Translations under genes and position numbers: made by a program | The notes under the pieces: model-generated | The model's input: only the letters and a program-made list of their open reading frames with translations | Databases searched by the model: none | Told to the model about the DNA's origin: nothing | Shown: piece by piece, positions 8,363 through 17,662 of the stretch | Position numbering within the stretch: position 1 is the first letter of the stretch | Layout: the number at the start of each line of letters is the position of its first letter | Assembly (NCBI RefSeq): GCF_013116825.1 | Contig: NZ_JABFNS010000080.1 | Span: 1-43,142 of the forward strand | Reading direction: 5' to 3' | Origin: Myxococcus xanthus | GTDB taxonomy: Bacteria > Myxococcota > Myxococcia > Myxococcales > Myxococcaceae | Length of the DNA: 43,142 nt

Positions 8363-8731
8363 ATGACCCTGGCCGTCTGCGTGCGGTGTGGCAACTCGAA
8401 GGTGGGCGCGTTCACCCCCTGCACGGGTTGCGGCCTGGACCCCGCCGCCCACGGCACCGAACGGGACCTCCAGGCGCGCAGCCTGCTGCTCACGGAGCGC
8501 TACCTGCCTGGGGGGGAGCTGGAGGAGATAGGCCGGAAGATTCGCAAGGGCGAGCCCGTGGCCTACGACGCAGGGCTGCTCGCGCAGATTACCGAGGACC
8601 TCCGGACGAAAAAGCTGCCCATCGTCTCGAAGTCCTCCCCCGGGTGCTCCGTCGCTTTATGGACCGTGGTGAGTGTGCTCCTCGTGCTCGCCGTGGGCTT
8701 CCTGCTCATGTCGCGACTGCGAGGCCCCTGA
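8363..8731 (+). CDS. Zinc-ribbon protein with one C-terminal membrane helix
   Basis: A 122-residue protein not recognised as a named family. The N-terminus carries two Cys pairs, CVRCG (6-10) and CTGCG (20-24), spaced as in a zinc ribbon. A charged helical middle (about 30-90) follows, then a single hydrophobic helix near residues 95-118 ending in a short basic tail. This predicts a tail-anchored membrane protein with a cytoplasmic zinc-binding head. A -10-like TAGGGT (8351-8356) sits 6 bases before ATG, suggesting a leaderless transcript. Upstream, GCTGGA (8261-8266) and TCCAGC (8271-8276) form a small hairpin. The response-regulator gene follows after 49 bp. Confidence 0.72.
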   Translation: MTLAVCVRCGNSKVGAFTPCTGCGLDPAAHGTERDLQARSLLLTERYLPGGELEEIGRKIRKGEPVAYDAGLLAQITEDLRTKKLPIVSKSSPGCSVALWTVVSVLLVLAVGFLLMSRLRGP

Positions 8732-8780
8732 GCGCGCTGGGACAGCGTCGGCCGCAGGGGCCGGTTAGTGAAGCAGTCCC

Positions 8781-9410
8781 GTGCTGGCCGCCTCCACCTC
8801 TCCGCTCCGGTTGTTCCTCGTCTCGGAGGACCCGCTCGCCCGGGGGGCGCTCTCCCGGGCGCTGAGCGACCAGACAGGCGTGCACTTCGAGGTGGCGGCC
8901 GGGACGCAGGTGGACCTGGAGTCCCAACCCGGCGAGCCACCCGACGCCGTGCTGTGGGACACCGGCCTGCGCCCGTCCAACATGGAGGGGCCCGACCTGG
9001 GCGCACCGGTCCTCGCGCTGGTGGTGGATGAAGCCGCGGGCGAGGCGGCCCTGGGCGCAGGCGCACGGGGCCTGCTGTTCCGAGACGCGGAGCCCTCCGC
9101 CCTGGCCGCCGCGCTGCTCTCCGTGGCACGGGGGCTGGCCGTGTTCGACCCCGCGCTCGCGGAGCTGCGCGTCACGCCGCGTGCCTCGCTCCCGGCCCAG
9201 GCCACCGCGCCGGACGCGCTCACGCCGCGGGAGCGCGAGGTGCTCGGGTTGCTCGCGGAGGGGCTGTCCAACAAGGCCATCGCGGACCGGCTGGACATCA
9301 GCGAGCACACCGCCAAGTTCCATGTGAATGCCGTGCTCGCCAAGCTGGGCGTCCAGCGGCGCACGGAGGCCGTGGTCCGCGCGGCGAAGCTGGGCCTGGT
9401 CACCCTGTAG
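8781..9410 (+). CDS. LuxR/NarL-type response regulator with degenerate receiver
   Basis: A 209-residue regulator starting at GTG. The C-terminal DNA-binding domain (about 146-205) is a clear LuxR helix-turn-helix: LTPREREVLGLLAEGLSNKA, then ISEHTAKFHVNAVLAKLGV. The N-terminal half has receiver-like length and order but poor conservation: the first strand ends SEDP rather than DDD or VDDH, the candidate phospho-acceptor is in LWDTG, and the usual lysine is R in GARGLLFRD. It may therefore act without phosphorylation or be tuned by something else. No sensor kinase adjoins it directly; the nearest kinase gene (4974-6938) is on the other strand. The MoxR operon follows after 63 bp. Confidence 0.82.
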   Translation: MLAASTSPLRLFLVSEDPLARGALSRALSDQTGVHFEVAAGTQVDLESQPGEPPDAVLWDTGLRPSNMEGPDLGAPVLALVVDEAAGEAALGAGARGLLFRDAEPSALAAALLSVARGLAVFDPALAELRVTPRASLPAQATAPDALTPREREVLGLLAEGLSNKAIADRLDISEHTAKFHVNAVLAKLGVQRRTEAVVRAAKLGLVTL

Positions 9411-9458
9411 GCATGGGGCCGCCACGCGACGGTGCTACGTCGCGTTTCTGCTGGGTGA

Positions 9459-9464
9459 TAGGCT
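9459..9464 (+). promoter_or_regulatory. Extended -10 box before the MoxR operon
   Basis: TAGGCT preceded by TGA (TGATAGGCT), an extended -10 arrangement, 9 bases before the ATG of the MoxR gene. No -35 box is recognisable. If used, the operon mRNA would begin at or within a few bases of the start codon. Confidence 0.45.
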
Positions 9465-9473
9465 CCGGCGCGC

Positions 9474-11009
9474 ATGGCCAACCAGGACTGGGTGACGCGC
9501 CTGCTCACCGGGCGCGCGACGGCGGACAAGCAGCTCAATGTCCACCTCTCCGAGCGCGACGGCGGCAGCCTCCACGACAAGATGCGGCAGGCCTATTGGT
9601 GGATCACCAACAACGCCGTCATCTGTCCCTACTATGACCTGGAGTTCGGCTCGTCCGCGTCCCTCAAGACGCCCGCGGGTGACGAGCTCCACCTCCCCGA
9701 GGACACCAGCTACAGCTCGTTCGTCCTCATCCCCCTGCTCACCCTCTTCACCTGCCGGCGCGCGCTGCTGGTGGGCGGACCGGGACGCGGGAAGACGACG
9801 TCCGCCATCCTCATGGCCCTGCTGTCCGGCATGGGCCGCGACGAGGTCCACCGCGGCATCCAGCGCGGGCACCCGCAGCTCTCCATCGCGGACCTGCTGG
9901 GCGCGCCGCTGCCCTCCGACATGCTCAAGGCGGAGGACCTGTCCGCGGTGAAGGTGAGCTGGCGCAAGTGGATTGGCCAGCGCGTCAAAATCATCGACGA
10001 GTACAACCGCATCCCCACCAAGACGCAGTCCGCGCTCCTGTCGCTCATGGCGGAGGGCTACGCGGAGATGATGGACCAGTACGTCTACGCGGGCCGCTCG
10101 TCCTGGTTCCTCACCGCCAACGACGACCAGGGCGGCGGCACCTTCCAGGTCATCGAGGCGCTGAAGGACCGCATCGACGTGGTGGTGCGCGCGGTGCCCT
10201 TCAACTCGGGGTTCATGGACCAGCTCCTCCAGCGCCTGGAGGCCGACAAGTCCCCCGAGGAGCTGCTGCCCAAGGAAATCGTCTTCACGCACGGCGAGCT
10301 GGAGCGCGCCTACGCCGCCATCCTGGAAGTGGAGGTACCCAAGGACGTGCTGGAGCGCATCGCCTTCTTCCTGGGGCAGCTGGACTTCTGCCGCATGGCC
10401 TCGCCGCGCTTCGAGTTCAAGCACAAGGACACGCTCAAGCTGGCCGGGCAGACAGTGGCCGCGGTGTGCAACGAGCAGTGCCCGCTGGACAAGAAGGTCC
10501 ACCTCTGCACGCAGACGGAGAACGGCGTCAGCGTGCGCGCGTACCAGACCATCCTCCACTTCGCGAAGGCCATGGCCTTCTTCCGCGGCCACAGCGCCGT
10601 GGAGCTGGAGGACTTCCGGCAGATTGCCCCCTGGGTGCTGCACGAGAAGCTGGTGCCCAACCCGCGCAGCGCCTTCTTCGAGGTGAAGGGCCACCGCATG
10701 CTCCTCCAGGACCGCGTGGCCTGGCTGCGGAACATGTTCGACATGGCCATGGGCCACTACGACACGCACGCGCCCATCCGGCGCAAGGTGACGACGCTGC
10801 GCCAGGAGCTGGACAAGGGCCTGTCCGGCGTGGACCTGCGCACCACCGAGAAGCGCATGAACCAGGTGACGGTGCTCATGAAGGAGCTGCTCACGCGGCA
10901 CGAGCTGTCCGGCCCCGTCTACGAGGACGTCATCCACCTCAAGTCCCTGTACAGCCGCTACCGGAACTACGCGACGTGGCTGAAGGAGAACCCGGGCGGT
11001 CGCCCATGA
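9474..11009 (+). CDS. MoxR-type AAA+ ATPase
   Basis: A 511-residue AAA+ protein, first gene of a five-gene operon. Walker A is GGPGRGKTT (101-109), Walker B KIIDEYN (172-178), a sensor-1-like TANDD (214-218) and an arginine-finger-like ALKDRID (229-235). MoxR ATPases usually work with vWA-domain partners to remodel or activate protein complexes. The third gene here encodes such a partner. The protein is longer than the common MoxR (about 330 residues), with an extra N-terminal 90 residues and a C-terminal helical extension (about 360-511) of unknown role. Its stop overlaps the next start by four bases (ATGA), so translation should be coupled. Confidence 0.88.
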   Translation: MANQDWVTRLLTGRATADKQLNVHLSERDGGSLHDKMRQAYWWITNNAVICPYYDLEFGSSASLKTPAGDELHLPEDTSYSSFVLIPLLTLFTCRRALLVGGPGRGKTTSAILMALLSGMGRDEVHRGIQRGHPQLSIADLLGAPLPSDMLKAEDLSAVKVSWRKWIGQRVKIIDEYNRIPTKTQSALLSLMAEGYAEMMDQYVYAGRSSWFLTANDDQGGGTFQVIEALKDRIDVVVRAVPFNSGFMDQLLQRLEADKSPEELLPKEIVFTHGELERAYAAILEVEVPKDVLERIAFFLGQLDFCRMASPRFEFKHKDTLKLAGQTVAAVCNEQCPLDKKVHLCTQTENGVSVRAYQTILHFAKAMAFFRGHSAVELEDFRQIAPWVLHEKLVPNPRSAFFEVKGHRMLLQDRVAWLRNMFDMAMGHYDTHAPIRRKVTTLRQELDKGLSGVDLRTTEKRMNQVTVLMKELLTRHELSGPVYEDVIHLKSLYSRYRNYATWLKENPGGRP

Positions 11010-11833
11010 GCACCTTCACCGACGAATTGGAAGCCAATGCCCGCGCCCGGTTCGTGCGCTGGGACTCCACCCTGTGGCGCGAGCTCACCGGCGGCGCAGC
11101 GCAGCGGCTGGGACAAGCCCTGTTCGAGGCGGGGACACCGGCGGCGCAAGGCGAGGAGCTCTTGCGCGCCTACCTCCAGCTGGGCGCGGAGGCCATTGGC
11201 CTGGGCTACCTGTACCCCACGAGCGCGGGCCGGCAGAACTTCTTCACCCTCGCCTGGTCGGACCTGATTCCCCGCCTGCTGGCCGCCGTGCCCTCGGCGG
11301 AGCGCTCGCAGGTGTTCGCCCAGCTGTGGAACCTGGGCGAGAACCTGGAGTCCGCGCCGCCGTGGGTGCAGCGCATCTTCTGGCGCGTGGGCCGGGAGCT
11401 GACGTCACTCCAGGACATCGAGGCGCGGCTGCGAGAGACCTCCTCCGTGGCCCTGGAGCCGCCCGACGCGCCGCTGGCCGCGCGGGCCCAGGCACACTGG
11501 GTGGACCTGTCGAAAGAGGACAGCCGCTTCCTCCCCGGCGCGATGCACTTCCTCTCCCCCACCGTGGTGTGCGTCCATGACCGGCACCGCCAAGCCGTTG
11601 CGGGCCGCGACGCGGCCACGCAGGGCATCTGGCTGGCGGAGACGCCCATCAGCCTGGGCGCCATGGGCTGCCGCGAGGCGCCGGAGCTGACCCAGGTGGA
11701 GAGTCCCCACCTGGACGAGGCGCTGCGGGAGGACCCGCGCGCGGACGCGTGGTTCGCCACCCTGTCCAATGACTGGCGGGTGGCGGCCACGCTGCACACC
11801 TCCCAGCACGTGCTGGTGTTCGTTCCGGAATGA
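11006..11833 (+). CDS. Uncharacterised protein of the MoxR/vWA operon (second gene)
   Basis: A 275-residue soluble protein that I do not recognise. The N-terminal half (1-145) is predicted helical, with a Trp/aromatic-rich start; the C-terminal half (about 165-275) is rich in short strands, including HFLSPTVVCVHD and the final HTSQHVLVFVPE. Similar operons elsewhere contain bpX-type or beta-propeller partners, but I see no clear repeat and do not assign that. It overlaps both neighbours by four bases (ATGA at 11006 and at 11830), which implies fixed stoichiometry with the ATPase and the vWA protein. A role as adaptor or substrate-recognition subunit is plausible but inferred only from position. 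Confidence 0.8.
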   Translation: MSTFTDELEANARARFVRWDSTLWRELTGGAAQRLGQALFEAGTPAAQGEELLRAYLQLGAEAIGLGYLYPTSAGRQNFFTLAWSDLIPRLLAAVPSAERSQVFAQLWNLGENLESAPPWVQRIFWRVGRELTSLQDIEARLRETSSVALEPPDAPLAARAQAHWVDLSKEDSRFLPGAMHFLSPTVVCVHDRHRQAVAGRDAATQGIWLAETPISLGAMGCREAPELTQVESPHLDEALREDPRADAWFATLSNDWRVAATLHTSQHVLVFVPE

Positions 11834-13494
11834 GTCCGTCGCGGCACATCACCCCTGAGGAAGTGGTCACGGGCTGGCGCGACGCCCAGGCCCTGTGGGA
11901 CGTGCGCGTGCAGCTCAGCCCACCCGAGCCACACGTGGGCTTCCACCCCGACGCCAGCCACGCCCAGGAGCCGCTCGCGTACATCGATTTGGTGAAGCGC
12001 CAGGTCTTCGTCAACTTCAAGCTCCTGGAGGCCATGGAGGCCACGGGCAGCCTCACGGCGGTGCTGGCACATGAAATCGGCCACCACGCGCGCTTCCCAC
12101 ACACGCTGGGCTGGGACGCGGAGCTGCGCGTGCAGGAGCAGCGGCTGGTTCCCGGCCTGAAGCAATCCCTCACCAACCTCTTCTATGACTTGCAGGTGAA
12201 CGAGGTGGTGGGCCGCACGCACGCGGAGGCGCTGTGCGCGGTGTACCGGGGCTTCCAGCGCGTGCAGGGCGGCGAGCTGTCGCCGCTGTTCTTCTTCTAC
12301 CTGGCCATCTACGAGGAGCTGTGGGGCCTGCCCCCTGGGAATCTGGTGCCCGCCGCGCAGCTCGAGCCGATGGAGCAGCGCTACCCCGGTGTTCGCGCCG
12401 AGGCGCGCATGTTCGCGCAGACCTTCTACGCGCTGCCCAGCGGCAAGCTCCAGTTCCTCTACTTCTGCGCCACCTTCATCCGCTACATCGAGAAGCCCGC
12501 GGACCTGGAGTTCAGCCTGCCGCTGGGCGGGGACGTCTCCGTGCCGGACGTGGACGACCTGGATGCCGCCATCCACGGCAGCGGTCGCTGGGACGACGCC
12601 CTGGACGAAGCGGAGGAGCGGGGCTGGCTGGCTCCCTTGAGCACCCGCTCGAAGGAGAAGGACGAGCTGGACTCCATCCACCGCGTCACCGAGCACCTGC
12701 CCGGCAAGCAGGGCGGAAGGCTGCGGCAGGCCCTGGTGGCGAAGCACTATCGGCGGCTGGTGGACCGGCACCTCCTGAAGCTCCCCACGACGCCGTCCCA
12801 GCCGGAGCCCTACCTGCGCACCACGCCCCAGGCGTGGGGGTACGGCGATGACCCGTCCAGCATCGACTGGACGTTGACGGTGCTGTCCCAGGGCCACCTG
12901 GCCGCGGTGTCACCGCTGCGCCGCGAGTTGGAGGCGGACCTGCCGCCCCCGTCCGAGCTGGGCGCGCCGTCCGTGGAAATCTACCTGGACACCAGCGGCT
13001 CCATGCCCAACCCGGAGCTGAGCCTCAACGCGATGACGCTGGCGGCCCAGGTGCTGTCCGCCTCCGCGCTGCGGAAGAAGGCCACGGTGCGCGGCATCGT
13101 GTACTCGCACGGCAACCCGCAGGTGTCGCCGTGGATGTACGACGAGGAGAAGGCGCGCGACTTCCTGCTGAGCTACATCGGCGGAGGCACGCAGTTCCCC
13201 TTCGACGTGATGGACGCGCTGTCACGCGAGCGGCCCGATGCGCTGCGCATCATCATCTCCGACAGCGACTTCCTCGCGAACGTCACCGCGGAGAAGCCCC
13301 TGGCGCCGGTGCTGGAGTCCATCCGGCGCTCGCGCCTCGTGGTGGCCATCCTCGCTGTTCCCGACGAACGACGCGCCCGGCAGGCGCTGGCGCCGCTGCT
13401 GCGCGAGCGCCGTTTCCGGCTGGTGGTGGTGCGCTGGCCCTCCGACTTCGCGAAGGCCGCCGCCGACCTCGCCCAGGCATTGCTGGAGAATTGA
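11830..13494 (+). CDS. HExxH metallopeptidase-like plus vWA-domain protein (COG3864/DUF2201-like)
   Basis: A 554-residue two-part protein. The N-terminal part carries the zinc-peptidase motif HEIGH (81-85) and, 35 residues on, FYDLQVNEVV (118-127), whose acidic residues could give the third metal ligand. The C-terminal part (about 380-554) is a von Willebrand A fold with an intact MIDAS: DTSGS (387-391), T454 in GGGT and SDSD (477-480). This layout resembles the COG3864 family (DUF2201_N putative metallopeptidase plus vWA-like domain), often encoded beside MoxR ATPases. The expected role is a MoxR-driven metal-dependent chaperone or protease. No substrate is known, and proteolysis is untested. 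It overlaps the previous gene by four bases. Confidence 0.85.
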   Translation: MSPSRHITPEEVVTGWRDAQALWDVRVQLSPPEPHVGFHPDASHAQEPLAYIDLVKRQVFVNFKLLEAMEATGSLTAVLAHEIGHHARFPHTLGWDAELRVQEQRLVPGLKQSLTNLFYDLQVNEVVGRTHAEALCAVYRGFQRVQGGELSPLFFFYLAIYEELWGLPPGNLVPAAQLEPMEQRYPGVRAEARMFAQTFYALPSGKLQFLYFCATFIRYIEKPADLEFSLPLGGDVSVPDVDDLDAAIHGSGRWDDALDEAEERGWLAPLSTRSKEKDELDSIHRVTEHLPGKQGGRLRQALVAKHYRRLVDRHLLKLPTTPSQPEPYLRTTPQAWGYGDDPSSIDWTLTVLSQGHLAAVSPLRRELEADLPPPSELGAPSVEIYLDTSGSMPNPELSLNAMTLAAQVLSASALRKKATVRGIVYSHGNPQVSPWMYDEEKARDFLLSYIGGGTQFPFDVMDALSRERPDALRIIISDSDFLANVTAEKPLAPVLESIRRSRLVVAILAVPDERRARQALAPLLRERRFRLVVVRWPSDFAKAAADLAQALLEN

Positions 13495-13499
13495 GTCCC

Positions 13500-14063
13500 A
13501 TGGCTTTCGACATCCGCGAGATTCAGACGCAGCTTGAGGCAGCCCCCATCGTGTCGCCGTATTCGCATGACCTGGCGCTCGCCATCATCTGCGACACCTT
13601 CCGGCTCGCGAAGGTCCGCCCCCCGTCCCGCGCGGACTGGCGCGCGCTGGAGGACCAGGCCTGCTCCCCGCTGTGGCGGGAGCAGGTGGTGATGCTCGCG
13701 CACGTGCTGGTGTCCTCGGCGCTGCGGCAGGAGACAGTGCACGCATTGAACGAGAACGACGACGCGACGACGCTCCTGCAGCGCTTCTTCCAGGACGTGG
13801 GCCCGCTGACGGCGGAGATGATTCGCTCCAACACCTTCCGCCGCGAGGAGTTCCTTCGCAAGTGGGTGCGCGTCGTGGGCGGCGAGTGCAAGGGCGAGTC
13901 CCCGAAGGGCTCCGCCGCGCGAATCCAGCAACTGGACTACCGCAAGGCGGAAGCGGAGATGCGGCGCGCGGAAGAGGCCCGGAAGAGGGAGGCGGACAAA
14001 CGCCAACAGGCCCTCCGCGAGGCGGAGCAGCGCGCCACGGAGGCGCGTGGGTGGCGGGAGTGA
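13500..14063 (+). CDS. Uncharacterised helical protein of the MoxR/vWA operon (fourth gene)
   Basis: A 187-residue soluble protein without a recognised domain. Residues 1-140 look globular and helical (DLALAIICDTFRLAKVRPPS, then VMLAHVLVSSALRQETV). The C-terminal 45 residues are a strongly charged Glu/Lys/Arg/Ala-rich coiled coil starting near YRKAEAEMRRAEEARKREA. ATG 13500 lies 5 bp after the previous stop. The stop overlaps the next gene's GTG by four bases (GTGA). Its place in the operon suggests a structural or tethering subunit, an inference from context only. Confidence 0.78.
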   Translation: MAFDIREIQTQLEAAPIVSPYSHDLALAIICDTFRLAKVRPPSRADWRALEDQACSPLWREQVVMLAHVLVSSALRQETVHALNENDDATTLLQRFFQDVGPLTAEMIRSNTFRREEFLRKWVRVVGGECKGESPKGSAARIQQLDYRKAEAEMRRAEEARKREADKRQQALREAEQRATEARGWRE

Positions 14064-15370
14064 CGGAGGTCCTGTCCGCGGACCTGCGCGTCGCGCCTCG
14101 CGCGAACATCCGCCGGGACACCTCCTCGCAGCGCCCCCACGTCCCCTGGGCCGAGTCCATCGCCCAGGGACTGGCCCGCTTCGCGTCCCTGGCTGACGAG
14201 GACGCGGCCCGCGCGGACCTGGACGCCCGGTTGTCCTTCCTGCGCGGTGCCCTGCGGGACTCGCCGTACCACGCCCGGAGGCTCCACGCGGCGGGTATCC
14301 ACCCGGGTGACCTCCAGACGCTGGACGACCTGCGCCACCTGCCCTTCCTGGACCGTGAGGCCCTGGCCGCGAACTGGGACGCGGTGCCCACGCTGCCGGC
14401 GGACGCCGATGATTGCGTGGTGGTGAAGAGCTCCGGCTCCACCGGAGCGCCGGTGAACGTGGTGAGGGACCGGCGCGACTGCCTGCACATGTGGGCCGTG
14501 CTGCGGTTCCTCGTGGCGCGCGCGGGAGCGGCGCTGCCCCCGAATCCCCGGGTGGTGCTGCTGGACGCGCTGCCGGGCGGGCTGGAGTACTCGGTGCGCC
14601 TGCCCATCCTCCACGACGGCGCGCTGCACCGAATCTCCGTCCTTCGCGAGGACGCGCTCCTGCGCCTGCGCCGCGTGCGCCCCGCCGTACTCTTCTCCGA
14701 CCCGGAAGGCCTGCGGTGGCTGGCGGCCCAGCGCGGCGTGCCCACGCCCCAGCTGGTGCTCACCTCCGCGCAGCACCTGCCCGCCGGCCTGCGCGCGGAG
14801 CTGGCGAACGCGGTGCCCACGCCTGTCCTCAACTACTACGCGACGACGGAGACGGGACCTCTGGCCTGGGAGTGCCTGCGGCCCGAGGCGCCTGGCCGGT
14901 TCCACGTCCTGGCTCCGGATGTCTGGTTGGAGCCCGGACTGGACGAGGTGGTGGTGACGAGGCTGCGTCCCAGCGTGCTGCCGCTCTTGCGCTACCTCCC
15001 GGGCGACGCGGGCAGCGTGCGGCGTGACGCCTGCGCTTGTGGGTTTCATGGATGGACGCTGGAGCACTTCGGCGGGCGCGGGGCCTGCCACTTCGCCACG
15101 CCTTCGGGCCGGGAGGTGGACGCCTGGGCGCTGGCCTGGGTGTTCAAGCACCATGCGCTGCGTGGCTTCCGACTGACACAAGTGGACGTCTCGCACTTCC
15201 AACTGGAGCTGGCGGGCGCGAGCCATGCGGACGTAGCGCCACTGCGCGAGCGGCTCACCGGCGCCTTGCGGAACCTGGGTTGGGCGCAGGCGAGCCTGGA
15301 CGTGCGTCACGTGGAAGTATCGGCGCTGGACGTGGGCACCAAGCCACAGCCGTTCCGCCGGCTGGGCTGA
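14060..15370 (+). CDS. PaaK/CapK-like adenylate-forming enzyme (fifth gene of the MoxR/vWA operon)
   Basis: A 436-residue member of the ANL-type AMP-binding family, closest in layout to phenylacetate-CoA ligase and coenzyme F390 synthetase-like proteins. The ATP-binding loop is KSSGSTGAPVNV (123-134), the adenylate motif YATTETGP (260-267), and a late CACG (325-328) precedes GR 339-340, as in PaaK-type proteins. It should activate a carboxylate as an acyl-adenylate and pass it to a thiol or another acceptor. Coupling of such an enzyme to a MoxR/vWA unit is unusual. GTG 14060 is used because it overlaps the previous stop (GTGA); GTG 14051 is possible. A hairpin at 15378 follows. Confidence 0.82.
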   Translation: MTEVLSADLRVAPRANIRRDTSSQRPHVPWAESIAQGLARFASLADEDAARADLDARLSFLRGALRDSPYHARRLHAAGIHPGDLQTLDDLRHLPFLDREALAANWDAVPTLPADADDCVVVKSSGSTGAPVNVVRDRRDCLHMWAVLRFLVARAGAALPPNPRVVLLDALPGGLEYSVRLPILHDGALHRISVLREDALLRLRRVRPAVLFSDPEGLRWLAAQRGVPTPQLVLTSAQHLPAGLRAELANAVPTPVLNYYATTETGPLAWECLRPEAPGRFHVLAPDVWLEPGLDEVVVTRLRPSVLPLLRYLPGDAGSVRRDACACGFHGWTLEHFGGRGACHFATPSGREVDAWALAWVFKHHALRGFRLTQVDVSHFQLELAGASHADVAPLRERLTGALRNLGWAQASLDVRHVEVSALDVGTKPQPFRRLG

Positions 15371-15377
15371 GCATCCC

Positions 15378-15410
15378 TGCATGGCAGCGCAGCGAGCGAG
15401 CTGTCATGCA
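15378..15410. repeat. Inverted repeat after the MoxR/vWA operon
   Basis: TGCATGGCAGC (15378-15388) and GCTGTCATGCA (15400-15410) pair over 11 bases with one G-U in RNA, separated by 11 bases. It lies 7 bp after the operon's last stop and about 80 bp before the next kinase. It could be a terminator (no T-run follows) or a palindromic operator; its TGCATG ends favour neither. Confidence 0.45.
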
Positions 15411-15492
15411 GTGGGCTCCGGTGCTTACCTGAGAAGTGCGCGGCGCCTCCCCAGCGGTATGCATGCAGTCGGCCGGGAGCCCGCCCCTGACC

Positions 15493-17580
15493 ATGCACGC
15501 TCGTCCGGAACGACATCACCCACTCTGGGCTTCACGCGCCGGACGTTATGGCGTCGCGCTCCTCGCGTTCGTCGCGGCGTGGCTCATCCAGGCGGGTGTG
15601 GCGTCGTTGATTCCAGCCACCCCGTTCCTGTTCTTCTTCGGCGCGGTGATGGTGTCCGGCTGGTGGGGCGGCTGGGGCCCCGCCCTGGCGACGACGCTCC
15701 TGTCGGTGGTGGTGGTGGACTTCTACTTCCTGGAGCCACTGCTCAACCTGATGCCAGGCACGGGAGGGGCTGTCTCGCTGGCGGTCTTTGTCGTGCTCGC
15801 GCTGCTGATGACGAAGCTGAACGTCATGCTGCGCAAGGCCAACGCGGAGCGGGCGCGGCTACTGGAGCGGGAGCGAGCAGCCCGAAGCGATGCGGAGACC
15901 GGTCAGGCACGGCTCCACGCGCTCTTCCGGGACGCGCCCGCCGGCATCGTCATCATGCGCGGTCCCCGGCACGTCTATTCCTTCTCCAACACGATGAACA
16001 ACGCGCTGATGGGAACAGACTCACTGGTGGGCCAGGAGGCGAGCAAGGCCCTGCCGTGGGCGGAGCCGCGAGGCTTCATCACCCTGCTGGACGAGGTCTA
16101 CCGCACCGGCGTCCCTTTCGCGGGCAAGGCGGTGCCGCTCCCTCGCAAGTCGCCCCATGGCGAGATACAGGAGACGTATCTCAACATCGTGTATCAGCCC
16201 ACGCGGAACGAGCAGGATGAGGTCGACGGCATCGTCGGCTTCGGGTTCGACGTGACGGACCTGGTCCGGGCCCGACAGCGCGCCGAAGCCCTGACGCACG
16301 AGCTCCAACTGGCCGAGGCGCGTGACTGGCTCCTCGCGGAGTCGGGCGCGGTGCTGACATCGTCGCTCGACGACGAGACGACGCTGCGGAACATGGCGAA
16401 GCTGGTGGTGCCCACGTTCGCGGACTGGTGCCTCGTCGACGTGGCGGAGCCAGATGGGACGTTCCGGCGCCTGGAGGCGGCTCACTTCCGGCGCGAGGAC
16501 GACGCGCTGTCGGAGGACATCCTCCGCTTCGGATTGCAGCCCGGCGGCAACCCGGGGCATCCCCCCACGGGCGCCTTGATGAAGGCGGAGACGGTCCATG
16601 TCGAGCGTTTGACCCGGGAGCGCATTCACGAGCTCGCTCACGACGCGGAACACGCCCGGGTGCTGGAAGCAATGGGGCCCGTCTCCTACATCGCCGTGCC
16701 ATTGATTGCGCGCGGACAAGTGCTGGGGGTGCTCAGCTTCATCCACGCCTACTCCGGCCGGCATTACTCCACGTCAGACCTGGCGTTCGCCAAGGAACTC
16801 GCGCACCGGGCCGCGCTCTCCCTGGAGAATGCCCGGCTCTATGCGGAGGCTCGGGAGGCCATCCGTCTGCGCGATGAGTTCATGTCCATTGCCAGCCACG
16901 AGCTGAAGACGCCGCTCACCCCGCTGAGCCTGAAGCTCCAGGCGCTCTCGCGGGAGCTGGCCCGCCATCCGGGTTCGGTTCCTCGCGACTTGGTGGAGAA
17001 CTACGTGGCGGTGGGCGCACGGCAGGTGCAGAAGCTGGCGGAGCTGGTGGGCGACCTGCTCGACGTGTCGCGCATCTCCGCGGGGCGGCTCTCGCTGGAG
17101 TTGGAGGAGCTGGAGTTGGGGTCGCTCGTCCGGGACGTCGTCACCCGGTATGAACCCCAGGCCGCGCGCACCGGCTCCTCCTTGCAGTTGGAGGCGGGAG
17201 ACTTCGACATCGTGGGCCGGTGGGACCGGCTGCGTCTGGAGCAGGTCATCACCAACCTGGTGGACAACGCCGTGAAGTACGGCGACGGCAGGCCCATCCA
17301 CGTGCACCTGGAGCCGCATGACGGCGGAGCGCGGCTGACGGTGCGGGACGAGGGCATCGGCATCGAGCCCCAGCACCTGCCCCGCCTCTTCGGCCGCTTC
17401 GAGCGCGCCGTGTCCGAGCGCAACTACGGTGGCCTGGGCCTGGGCCTGTACATCACCCGCACGCTGGTGGAGGCCATGGGCGGCCGGGTCCACGTGGAGA
17501 GCAGGCTGGGGCGAGGCTCCACCTTCACCGTGGAGCTGCCCAGCCACCTGGGCGCGGAGCAGGCCCGTCAGGCCCCCTGA
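15493..17580 (+). CDS. Membrane sensor histidine kinase (DUF4118-like, PAS, GAF)
   Basis: A 695-residue kinase. A compact N-terminal membrane region (about 15-110) of three or four helices resembles the KdpD-type DUF4118 module, followed by a short coiled linker, a PAS domain (about 140-260, starting [15 protein letters not shown]), a GAF domain (about 285-455), a HisKA domain with [10 protein letters not shown] (phosphoacceptor H469) and a HATPase domain with [19 protein letters not shown] and GLGLGLYI. It lacks a receiver, so it should signal to a separate regulator, and none is adjacent. The frame is open from GTG 15436 and also has ATG 15463; ATG 15493 is preferred because a GGGAG lies 13 bases upstream. 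A small aldo/keto reductase follows. Confidence 0.86.
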   Translation: MHARPERHHPLWASRAGRYGVALLAFVAAWLIQAGVASLIPATPFLFFFGAVMVSGWWGGWGPALATTLLSVVVVDFYFLEPLLNLMPGTGGAVSLAVFVVLALLMTKLNVMLRKANAERARLLERERAARSDAETGQARLHALFRDAPAGIVIMRGPRHVYSFSNTMNNALMGTDSLVGQEASKALPWAEPRGFITLLDEVYRTGVPFAGKAVPLPRKSPHGEIQETYLNIVYQPTRNEQDEVDGIVGFGFDVTDLVRARQRAEALTHELQLAEARDWLLAESGAVLTSSLDDETTLRNMAKLVVPTFADWCLVDVAEPDGTFRRLEAAHFRREDDALSEDILRFGLQPGGNPGHPPTGALMKAETVHVERLTRERIHELAHDAEHARVLEAMGPVSYIAVPLIARGQVLGVLSFIHAYSGRHYSTSDLAFAKELAHRAALSLENARLYAEAREAIRLRDEFMSIASHELKTPLTPLSLKLQALSRELARHPGSVPRDLVENYVAVGARQVQKLAELVGDLLDVSRISAGRLSLELEELELGSLVRDVVTRYEPQAARTGSSLQLEAGDFDIVGRWDRLRLEQVITNLVDNAVKYGDGRPIHVHLEPHDGGARLTVRDEGIGIEPQHLPRLFGRFERAVSERNYGGLGLGLYITRTLVEAMGGRVHVESRLGRGSTFTVELPSHLGAEQARQAP

Positions 17581-17662
17581 CTGTCGTTTCCAGATTCGAA
17601 GGTCATGCGAGGCCGGGAGCCTCCAGTTAGAGGGGCGTCACCACGAGGAAGGAGCGAGGGAC

